Below, piece after piece: positions 55,662 through 64,000 of a stretch of 64,000 bases of DNA. The stretch spans positions 434,001-498,000 of the forward strand of contig JAMWFC010000077.1 of assembly GCA_027475525.1 (NCBI GenBank). Reading direction: 5' to 3'. The notes under the pieces are model-generated. The model did not search any database and had not been told where the DNA came from. It worked only from the letters and a program-made list of their open reading frames with translations. Source of the stretch: Macrolepiota albuminosa. Its lineage: Eukaryota; Basidiomycota; Agaricomycetes; Agaricales; Agaricaceae. The translations under genes were made by a program, and so were the position numbers. Positions within the stretch are counted from its first letter, which is position 1; every line of letters starts with the position of its first letter.

Positions 55662-57578
55662 AATAAAAAGAACTAGAAATACAACATTTAGTAATAGTTT
55701 TTTAACATGTATAAAGTGAACATACCTCTAGTCGAGCATGAAAATATTGGCCTTGTCTATACCCAGATCTACTTGACAATGTATTATCACATTGCCACAC
55801 GGCATAGAAAATCAAGCAAATTTGATTGTCAAAAACACTTCACGTACACAATCCTTTCCATACGAAGTGAAATCAGGATTGTTAGGCTTGTGGCATACTA
55901 TATGTTTGATGACAATGAGCTTTGCATTCCACTTGACTTTTTTTGAAACATCTGAGTAACTCCAAACTTCATCAAGCTGTTGATTTTTGTGAGTATGGAA
56001 TGTGGCAACAAAAATCCCTCAGTCATCGAATGCTTTTATTGTAAGATGTTTCTGTTTGTCACAATGTATATAGCTCCTGAATCAAAGTCAATAAATGAGC
56101 AAAACAAGAGGTCAAAACATACAGAAAAATGAGATGAGTGGGTCTGATATGATACTGCATATCTGAGTACCTCTCCATCACCTGGAGAATCTCCTGATAA
56201 GTTATGGTGCACATCTCGATTCCAGATGGGTGGTGGGAAGATGTGTGAGGGTGCCACAACAGGATTTCATGGTAGTGCTCCATGTGGTAGTAAATTGAGA
56301 ATAAAAGGACGTGTTGTATGTCTTTGAATGTATGTCTTGCTAGTGTAGACAACAAACCCTCAGTCCATAACAGCATTTGAAAGTGTCAAAGTCCATAACA
56401 TTATTGTTCGAAAACGTTATTGATCAAGTCTTGTCCTGCCTCCACACCTCCTGCAGTGCCACCACCTGCTTCACGCACATCATTATGCTGACATGCTGCT
56501 ATGTATATATCCAGAGTAAATAGCATTCCAAGAGCACTCTAGATAATGGCTTGTCAACACACAATGGCCACTTAAACGTCGAATGTCTTGTTGGAAAGTG
56601 TTGTAGCGTGACGAGTTATCTCTGCCATCATACTTAGATGGAGAAGCATCATGAAGGGGCACCTAAGGGAGTGGAGAAGTACATAGAGGATGAATAGAGG
56701 GATGGCATGGAGAAAATCGGAGTGGAGGAAATATCAAATTGTGTGATATGCACCCTGGTTTGGGAAAACAAAACATATAAATAACTCTGCTTAGGTGAGG
56801 AGATACTTGGAATCATTATGTCAACACGGTGGTGGTGACCTGGATTTGTCATGAACACATCAATTAGGGATAGAGAACCAGTGATTGTGGACGAACATGA
56901 TAAGATGCATATGATTCAGAGTCAGCATCTGAAGTAAGTAGTATGGGAATCCAAATCACTCTCAGAAGAGTCTGAATAGGAATATTTAGCTTTGAGCATA
57001 GCCCGTTGTTGCTCCATGTTAAGCCATGGCACATTAATGATTGGTTGTAATGAATTCAGTAATTGCCATAATCTAGTAAATCAATGATTTGTTGCCATTC
57101 TCTATCGTGCAAGATAAAAAAACCTATCAAGTGACAATAGATGTCCATTAGATAGTGGCAATATGCCAAGTCTTTCGAGTGGTATCTCAGCCCTGGTATT
57201 CAGGGATCACTCTCCATGAAAGGCAACTGAGGAACCATAATTCATAACGCATGTACCTGCTCCGATATATGATTTTTCATGTGTCAGCTATTGTCTATGA
57301 TTTAACATCGTGTTTTGTCATGCCTGTACCAGGCAGGACATAGAAATACTCGCAATTACTCAATGAAATATATCTGTTTGACAGAGACTGCTGGATCTAT
57401 AGATTGACTGGACATCCAATGCATCTGGCAAGAAAAGAACGTCAGCCAAATAAAGCCTTGATTGATTGCAACATTATGGACTGAGTAGGTGCAGACACCA
57501 TGGTAAAACAGACACAACCACCGTAGCTAAATTCTAGCATAGATAGATATTAAATATTAACATAGTAACAATATGGAT
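55662..57578. other. Unassigned sequence
   Basis: Short frames only. The plus-strand frame 55707-55946 (79 codons) and minus-strand frame 56059-56376 (105 codons, YHEILLWHPHTSSHHPSGIE) show no motif. Possible decayed exons of an unknown gene. Confidence 0.3.
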
Positions 57579-58085
57579 CACATGACAGCAAAAATCGAAG
57601 ACATTTTTCCCATGCATATCTAGTCTACTGCTGACTAAGTAACTATACAGACGTATGATAGTATTACATGACAGCAAAAATCAAAGACATTCTTTCCACA
57701 TATACCTAATCTACTGCTTATTAAATAACTATACAGACAAACGGTTATATCACATGATGGTAAAAAGCAAAGACATTATTCCCACATTACCCAGTCTACT
57801 GCTTACTAAGTAACTGTACAGATGAACAGAACATATCATATGATGGCAAAAATTGAAGACATTCTTTCTATGCATACCTAGTCTACTGCTAACTAAGTAA
57901 CCATACAGATGAATGTTTATATCACATGATGTTAAAAAGCAAAGACATTATTCCCATGCATATCTGTAACCGTATGGTAGTATCACATGATGTTAAAAAG
58001 CGAAGACATTATTTCCACACTTACCTGAAGGAAGTAATGGCAACGAGAACAAATATAGTCACATGACAGCAAAAATTGAAGACAT
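57579..58085. repeat. Minisatellite, unit about 86 bp, seven diverged copies
   Basis: Each unit has CACATGA, CAGCAAAAAT or a close variant, AAGACATT and TTCCCA, and most have TAGTCTACTGCT and AACTATACAG. Repeat marks fall at 57581, 57667, 57753, 57839, 57925, 57986 and 58060. The spacing is 86 bp four times, then 61 and 74 bp where units are shortened. Divergence shows it is a genuine old tandem array, unlike the exact 77-bp duplications. Confidence 0.82.
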
Positions 58086-58502
58086 TTTTCCCATACATAG
58101 TTCACTGCACAGAAAAACCTTGATCTATTCTAGATCTCAGAATGCAGGTAGCATAGTGCTGAGGGCACTAATTCATGCTTACCTCTTTCTTGGCACAGTC
58201 AATCTCTGAGTTGTGCTCCCAGAGCCAGGTGAACTTCAGAATCATGTCCTGCTTTTCAAGACTAGTGAAAGTGAAGATAGCATGCTCTGCATGAGACTTG
58301 TAATGCAGGACCAGATCGACCATGGAGCAAATAGAGCTAGATGGTCCACATAGTCAATGTTTACAAATAGTCCTGTTGCCTCCAAGTCAAGGAGGGCCAT
58401 TATGCTCTGGATTTGCTAGGTGTCTGTAGTCTCAATTTCTATAGCTACAGAGCAAATTGGGGGATGGGGTGCCTGCAACAATATAGCAGCATGGGAGGTG
58501 AC

Positions 58503-59021
58503 TGTAAGGGTGACCTCTAGAGGCTATGGCTCAGTCACACAGCTGGCAGAGGGAGATCCAAAGTGTATTAGAGTATGTACTGACAATATCATAATAACTA
58601 CTCACCTGGCAGAGGGAGATCCAAAGAGAACAAGTCTAGAGATTTCCTATGCCAGGTTGGATGCTTCTGGGGCTCCTGAAGCATGGGAAACAACTGTACA
58701 GTACAACAAAACCTTAAAAACTTGAAAATTGACTAACCAAACAACTGTACAAACAAGGCAGGAAAACTCCGGACTTTAGAAGTCAGAAAGGCAAACTCCG
58801 GCTTATATAAGCAGTCTGAAAGTGGTGCTGAAGGGCCCACACTTGTCTGAATGGTAGCTAAAGAACCAGAGCACCTCAAGGGCTGAGAGTAGTACTAACA
58901 GATAGTGTTGAAAGAATAGAAACAGTAAAATGAAATAATGTCAGAAGAAATAAGAGAATGAATGAAGGGAGAGTGAAGAGATAAGGAGTGAGAAAAGGAA
59001 GAAATGAGGAGTCCCCTGACA
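58503..59021 (-). mobile_element. Solo LTR-A (inverted, 519 bp)
   Basis: Full-length inverted copy from TGTAAGGGTGACC to GTCCCCTGACA. Flanks GTGAC and GGTAT do not match. On the minus strand a Gag-like fragment (59510-59169) lies just upstream of it, so it may be the 3' LTR of a collapsed element instead of a classical solo LTR. Confidence 0.82.
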
Positions 59022-59168
59022 GGTATCTCAGAGGGGGTGCTTATAGTTGTGGGCACAGAGTTGTCAATAGAAGTAGTATTGGTCTCTTCTACCAACAGAC
59101 ATGTGAACTAATTAGTACTAGGCAGTGGAAACATACTTTTCACCTTTTGTGCCTCTGAAAATCCTCTC

Positions 59169-59510
59169 TCACTTCCCCTTGGGGGCCTCCAGGGTAGTTT
59201 TGTCTGGGAATAGCATCCTAGTGGCATCATGGACTGCCAGCAGCTGCAGAAGCAGCTCATCCTGCTCCTCTGAAGAGAAGTAATGCACCTCTAGGCTGCA
59301 AGGGCAGTAGCATGCAAAGTGACCCAGTGTACTACAACTAAGGGGTTGGCTCACTGGCAAGAGGCAGCCACATCTATTGGAATTTCCAGGGGCAGCACTG
59401 AGCTGGCAGGCCAGGCTGTTGGGGTGAATGTTGCAGAGGGTATGGAGGCATGAGGCCAGGGAAGTGCTATAAGGAGCCTTGGTACCAGTGCTGGGGTAGC
59501 AGTCCAGCAC
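59169..59510 (-). pseudogene. Retrotransposon Gag fragment with decayed zinc knuckle
   Basis: The minus-strand frame contains CSTLGHFACYCP, close to the Gag knuckle C..C.KLGHFARDCP of gypsy elements with the first Cys pair blurred. It is followed by VHYFSSEEQDELLLQLLA and a stop, the usual end of this Gag type. It stands upstream of the inverted LTR-A at 58503-59021 on the same strand, separated by about 150 bp. Probably a Ty3/gypsy Gag relic. Confidence 0.55.
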
Positions 59511-59641
59511 AGGTCATGTTTGGGCTCTATGAGCTGCCACTGCTCCTGGGCTATGCAGTACTAGGAGAGGAACTTGTTGTCAGCCAGGTGTCCCTCCATA
59601 AGGTTGTTGAAGCACTCCATCAGAGCTGGATGGAGCCTCTC

Positions 59642-59823
59642 TCAAAAAGTGATGGCCCAAAGTATGAAGTGAAAAAAATTCTGAACAGCTGTCTATTTTG
59701 CCACAAACTATAGTACAAGATGAAGTGGAAGGGCTATAATATCAAACATATATCTTGGGAACTCTCCAGGAATGTCCATGCACCTGCACTTGTCCAAGAA
59801 TTTCACCAGGCATACTCCAACTT
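59642..59823 (+). pseudogene. Chromodomain end of a Ty3/gypsy chromovirus integrase
   Basis: The translation reads GPKYEVKKILNSCLF, one stop (TAG in place of a Gln codon), then YKMKWKGYNIKHISWELSRN, followed by VHAPALVQEFHQAYSNF. The E.EVE.IL, KWKGY, TWE and N.APEL..EFH pattern is a chromodomain, which in chromoviruses sits at the integrase C-terminus and steers insertion to heterochromatin. It runs directly into the 5' edge of the LTR-A copy at 59824, as expected for pol followed by the 3' LTR. The preceding 200 bp may hold the rest of the integrase tail but are not readable. Confidence 0.75.
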
Positions 59824-60284
59824 TGTCAGAGGACTCCTTATTTCATCCTTCTTTCACTTCTTATTCCTTCCTTCTCCCTTCATTCATTTTTTTATTTCTT
59901 TTTTCATTCTTTCATATTACTGCTTCTATTCTTTCAGCTCTATCTATTAGTATTACTTCCAGCCTCTAAGGTGCTCTGGTTCTCTAACTATCATTCAGAC
60001 AAGTGCCAAGTGCAGACTATTTAATACTGCATACAGACAGTGTACATAAGCTGGAGTTATCTTTTCTGACTTTCAAAATCTGGAGTTTTTCTGCCTTGCT
60101 TGTGTAATCATTTATTTAGGCAATTTTTGAGTTTTTAAGTTTTTGTTGTCCTGTACAGTTGTTTCTCACTTCTGAGGCCCCAGAAGCATCAGTACTGGCA
60201 TAGGAAATCCTTAGATCTGTTCTCTTTGGATCTCCCTCTGCCAGCTGTGTGACTAAGCCATAGCCTCCAGAGGTTACCCTTACA
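59824..60284 (+). mobile_element. LTR-A copy (461 bp), 3' LTR of the chromovirus relic
   Basis: Begins TGTCAGAGGACTCC and ends GGTTACCCTTACA. It lacks the roughly 57-bp segment lying between two copies of the GATCTCCCTCTGCCAG word in the 519-bp form, consistent with recombination between these words. Adjacent to chromodomain coding sequence; no flanking TSD. Confidence 0.82.
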
Positions 60285-61053
60285 AGTCCACCTGACAATT
60301 TACTAAGATGAATACAGTTGAAGAATTCATAGTGCATCCATTATGCTATGAACAATCTCACAAAATAGCCAAGCATTGCAAATTACACAGTTTGAAGACT
60401 AAGTTGTTTCCATCACAGAGCCAGAACCTAAGAAGCTCAGTACCATCTTGGAAAAAAAAGAGATGGCTGAGAATACAAACTTTTGTTTTGTGATGCAACA
60501 TTGACATTGAAGAAATGTTGCTTCTGGAATAACCAATTCAAAGAGAAGAAAGACCATAAAGACCAGCCACAAAATGAGGCAGGTCAGCAGGACACAAGAC
60601 TTTGTTGAAATGATTGATCAAAGCTCTTAAGGTGACTGTAGCCAGGCAACCAGAAGCAATAATTGCTTCTGATAAAGGCAAGCCTAGACATTATGCTAAT
60701 TAATGTCTAGATATAGACAAACAGTATAGGAATAAACCTTGTACATTTATACATGTAGCACAAACAGCTGTACTTGGAGAAGAGGAGGCAGACTCAGGCA
60801 ATGGCCTAAAAGTGAAGACAATAACCATCTGTTAGAAGATGAGATGCAGATGATCAATGCCTCAGACAATGACAGGAACTCAGATGATGAATACATTGAA
60901 GTGAGTGTATATAATAATGACTACCATGCTTGGAGCTCTGTTGCAGAGTTTGTAGAAGCAGTAACTGATTGTCTAGCAAGTGAGTGTTGAGAAAAGTGAC
61001 CTGTGACTAACTTGTATACATGTGACATCATATATTTAGTCATAACTCATATG
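60285..61053. other. Unassigned sequence with an acidic ORF
   Basis: An 83-codon plus frame at 60739-60990 is acidic (EDEMQMINASDNDRNSDDEY) and could be a fragment of a transposase or host protein; no domain seen. Otherwise nothing recognisable. Confidence 0.3.
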
Positions 61054-61842
61054 TGTCAGGGGACTCCTCATTTCTTCCCTCTTTTACTCCTTATTCCTTC
61101 ATTCTCCCTTCATTCATTTTCTTATCCCTTTATTCATTTTCCTATGTCTTCTGTCATTCTTTTACTTTACTGCTTGTATTCTTTCAACACTATCTATTAG
61201 TACTACTTTCAGCCTTTGAGGTGCTCTGGTTCTCTAGCTATCATCCAGACAAGTGTGGCCTCTTCAACACTGCATACAGACTGCTTATATAAGTCAGAGT
61301 TTGCCCCTTGTTTGTGCAATTGTTTGTTTAGGCAACTTTCAAGTTTTTTAAGGTTTTGTTGTCCTGTACAGTTGTTTCCCACACTTCAGAGGCCCCAGAA
61401 GCATCAATACTGGCATAGGAAATCCCTAGACTTGTTCTCTTTAGATCTCCCTCTGCCAGGTTGTTGCAATCTTGAGACAATGATGGCACTTTAAGCAAGC
61501 ACCATTAAAGAAAATAATCACCTTTTCAATATCACCCTTATCACACTAAAATGAACAAAACAAACCAGCACTTATATATATTCACTACCATACAGATGAC
61601 ACCCTCAGTCATTGTATTACAGACTGAGGGTGAGCTCAAGTTACTTATGGACTTTGCGCTTTAGCTAAATACACAGTAGATCAAGATACTTACTTGTATC
61701 TGTGACTATTAGGTTCCACAGGTTTACATTCCAACATAAGTGAGTAGTTATTAAGATATTGTTAGTATATAATCTAATATACTTTCAATCTCCCTCTGCC
61801 AGCTATGTGACTGAGCTATAGCCTCCAGAGGTTGCTCTTACA
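61054..61842 (+). mobile_element. Solo LTR-A with perfect TSD, carrying a 280-bp insertion
   Basis: LTR-A starts TGTCAGGGGACTCC at 61054 and ends GGTTGCTCTTACA at 61842, with ATATG at both 61049-61053 and 61843-61847. Inside, the LTR is interrupted after CTGCCAGG (61460) by about 280 bp of foreign sequence and resumes with TGAGTAGTTATT at 61741. The insertion has no coding capacity and no evident TSD of its own. Confidence 0.85.
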
Positions 61843-63083
61843 ATATGTTTAATATAATTTTAGAATTGTTTTATTTGTATTACTCATTGATGACACAAAG
61901 CCTACTTCAAAATGTTTTATAAGGACAATACTTTATAAACTCTTCTTCACCTGGAGTTGAATTAACTTCCAATTCTCAACTCCAGCTTGTATTATTATTA
62001 TTATCTTGTACATGAATCCATTTTAATTATAATATGCTGCAAAAGTGAGCTGGATTAAACAATTGGTGCAGCCAATGTAAAAAATACCAAGTTAATTTCT
62101 GCAAGACACCTGAGAAGCTTGAGCAACCAGCATTGAAATTGTCATGACCCACACCAACCCAACTCACAACTCCAGAACAACTCACCACTCACCCCATCAC
62201 AGTTCCAGAACACCTCCCACCAGCCACCCCATCACCCTCAAGCCCTTAGGAGAACAACACCCTATCAAGGTACTGGGCTAGCACTACTCTGGCTGGAACT
62301 GGCCAATCAGATCTGACACCTATACCTGGCATCTGCCTCTCATATTTAGTACTCTGCACAATTAGCTCTGGTGCCTGCCATCAACATTCCACACTCCACA
62401 CAATTGACTCCAGAATCTGCTACCCACATTTAGTGCTCTGACCAGATCAGCCCCAACACCATCCTCAGTATACAGTCTGGCACACCTGGCTAGTCCCAGT
62501 TGACATCCTAGTGCCACACCAGCATCCTCACAGTACACTGCACAAGACTGGCCACTTCAGCTCTGGCCCTGGCCCTCACTGTTATGCAGAACCAGTTTCA
62601 GAAGAAGCAGATACTAAATGAAAGAGTGTAAACCTCAGTGACAGTAGGAACACTGTTATGTATTACGATATACCTTAATGAAAGAGTGTAACTAAGATAT
62701 ATCAGGAAAGGAAATAACAAGTGCTTACTTACATTTGTTATTTCCTTTCCTGATATATCTTAGTTACAAGATGGTAGGAACACTGAGGTGTTATGTAGAC
62801 AAGTGAGTAAAAATAAACATAACGGTAAGTAAGATTAATCCTGGTGTGGGTCACCTACATCCTCAACACTCACCTGCTTTGAATACTTGATGCATAGATA
62901 GTGTCTTGTTACAGTAGTCTTGATATTATCTGAATCTCTGTTGTACCACAGTCTTGTATAATTTACATGCTTGTTTGTCTCTTATCTACTTTGCCAATCT
63001 CTCTCAAAAGTCTCCTGATCCTCTAAGTATCATTTTGATCAAACTCTCAGTTTCCCAGTCTTAGTCTCAGTCTTCCAGTCTAT
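61843..63083. other. Unassigned sequence, C/A-rich block and hairpin
   Basis: 62150-62580 is rich in CACCAC, CCAGC and CACACC words with no frame. A perfect hairpin follows at 62688-62767. The AT-rich to GC-rich transition near 63084 marks the start of the recombinase element. Confidence 0.4.
62688..62767. repeat. Perfect 33-bp inverted repeat with 14-nt loop
   Basis: The left arm 62688-62720 (beginning GTAACTAAGATATATCAGG) is exactly inverse to 62735-62767; the loop is GTGCTTACTTACAT. Outside the arms, TAGGAACACTG occurs on both sides, and the word AATGAAAGAGTGTAA occurs twice to the left (about 62612 and 62676). A transposon footprint, a small foldback element or an assembly join are all possible. 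Confidence 0.8.
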
Positions 63084-63356
63084 GTGTTCGAACGGTCGCG
63101 TTGCTCGATTACAAAGGGTGCTGTGGGACAAGTTGACTTGGGCGTCGGGTTTGTCTATTGTTTGTAGCTCTATATATTGTATAATACTACTTTTGTTGCG
63201 AGTTCTGGGGAAAGGGTCCTTTAGGGCCCTTGGCTCGAAGTTCCGGCTCGTGTCTGTGGGCGGTCCGCATGAGATACGATTCCCATATTAGATTTAGGAG
63301 CCCACGACACGTCGAGCGAAGCGCGGACCCCCACTTTGCAGGAGCAGGAACTCACT
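63084..63356. other. 3' flank of the recombinase gene
   Basis: GC-rich, non-coding, beginning near TGTTCGAACGGTCGCG. It may include the terminal sequence of the recombinase-bearing element; no repeat partner is visible inside the window. Confidence 0.4.
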
Positions 63357-64000
63357 TTAACGTACTGGGGGCAATGCTACTGTCAACCTGGACACTTCTT
63401 CCATCACGTCGGAGTCCTGAAGGTACTTTGCCAGCACCACTGCATGCTTCCTCAGGTACAATGCGAAAGCCTCACTGCTCCAGCGTCCCATGACTTTTAC
63501 AACTTCAAGAGGTACCCCTCTCAGCAGATATTCCAGTACGGAGCCTATACGTATCCCATGGAACCTAAGAATTCCCATATCCAGGTCTTTGGCTATGTCG
63601 TTAAGTCTTCTCGCGAAGGTTGTCCATGTGAGTGGTCTGAACCCCTTTTTGCACTTATATGCAAAAAGGTGTGAGGCCTCGGGTAGATTGTTGACCCTCA
63701 TGTGGTTCGTGAGAGCCTCTGCCAGATCGATGGGTCCGTTTTGACCTGCGAAATGAATGTCTTCCCCTTCTGGAGCCATTTTTGTCCACGGTAAGAAGAT
63801 GACTGCCACTCTGTTTCCTTCTCGATCCTCGCCTTCTGTCACGTCGCTGCGCTTGACGTGCTTCAGAGGGTTGAAAGCTTTGATGTTTGGCACCACTAGC
63901 TCGCCCATCCTTGCCATCCCAAAGAAAGCGACTTTCAAGCACGCGTTGACTGCTGCATCCAAAGGGTCTGTGACTGTTAGCCTTTCACACAACTTCTCTA
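63357..64000 (-). CDS. Tyrosine recombinase, intact, truncated by the window edge
   Basis: An open frame of at least 213 codons enters from the right edge and ends with TAA or TGA before 63357 (VALPPVR). Motifs in order: FFGMARMGELVVPN with the first catalytic Arg region, FLPWTKMAPEGEDIHFAGQN, HLFAYKCKKGFRPL, then RFHGIRIGSVLEYLLRGVP with the His-x-x-Arg box, and VMGRWSSEAFALYLRKHA with the nucleophile Tyr. These are phage-integrase-type recombinases spread in agaric genomes, as Ngaro/DIRS ORFs or Crypton-like elements. No stops, and the base composition is more GC-rich than the neighbours, pointing to a younger element. Without the upstream part I cannot tell retrotransposon from Crypton. 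The element edge is probably near 63084. Confidence 0.8.
   Translation of the reverse strand, partial: EKLCERLTVTDPLDAAVNACLKVAFFGMARMGELVVPNIKAFNPLKHVKRSDVTEGEDREGNRVAVIFLPWTKMAPEGEDIHFAGQNGPIDLAEALTNHMRVNNLPEASHLFAYKCKKGFRPLTWTTFARRLNDIAKDLDMGILRFHGIRIGSVLEYLLRGVPLEVVKVMGRWSSEAFALYLRKHAVVLAKYLQDSDVMEEVSRLTVALPPVR

Noticed and set aside
57579..58085. CRISPR-like array at the minisatellite
   Set aside because: Units are contiguous and diverged with no unique spacers, and the genome is eukaryotic.
58503..60284. The LTR-A pair at 58503 and 59824 as the two LTRs of one retrotransposon
   Set aside because: They are in opposite orientation and the coding relics between them are on opposite strands.

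Overview
This is eukaryotic DNA, most probably from a filamentous basidiomycete (Agaricomycetes; any finer placement would be a guess). The evidence is GT-AG introns of about 43-62 nt, a cytochrome P450 with ten such introns, and mobile elements typical of agaric genomes: Ty3/gypsy chromoviruses, tyrosine-recombinase (YR) retrotransposons, a Helitron, a PIF/Harbinger element, a Tc1/mariner element and a Mutator-like element. The sequence is mostly AT-rich, repeat-dense and heavily decayed. Only a few islands are intact: the P450, the Harbinger element, the cargo gene of the Mutator-like element, and the recombinase running off the right edge.

Layout. 0-8 kb: a LINE fragment, solo LTRs of one family (called LTR-A here), and a decayed YR retrotransposon (zinc-knuckle Gag, RT, RNase H, recombinase) with a solo LTR-A inside its recombinase. 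8.7-10.9 kb: a P450 gene on the minus strand. 12.4-15.2 kb: a decayed minus-strand gene next to a Tc1/mariner element with arms of about 220 bp. 15.7-16.7 kb: a solo LTR of a second family (LTR-B). 16.8-18.6 kb: a CpG-containing, LTR-like repeat of unknown type. 20-22.5 kb: gypsy pol and gag-like remnants. 25.4-32.9 kb (minus): a Helitron replicase pseudogene with Rep, Pif1-type helicase and a C-terminal USP-like cysteine-protease module, interrupted at the Walker A motif by a solo LTR-B. 33-44 kb (minus): decayed intron-bearing genes, one JmjC-like, one interrupted by a 2.9-kb Mutator-like element that carries a Zn2Cys6 gene fragment with its intron and no transposase. 52.0-55.7 kb: a complete PIF/Harbinger element. 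57.6-58.1 kb: a minisatellite. 58.5-62 kb: more LTR-A copies and gypsy fragments. 63.1-64 kb (minus): an intact, edge-truncated tyrosine recombinase.

Insertion order is readable at several places because target-site duplications (TSDs) are present and removing the insert restores the interrupted reading frame: LTR-A in the YR element, LTR-B in the Helitron, and the Mutator-like element in a minus-strand gene.

Two cautions apply to the whole window. Eight exact direct duplications all have a period of 77 bp and break genes. They look like unmerged k=77 contig overlaps from a de Bruijn assembly, not biology. There is also a 100-N gap at 42910-43009. Many inactivating changes in the old elements are C-to-T or G-to-A, consistent with methylation-linked decay or a RIP-like process.
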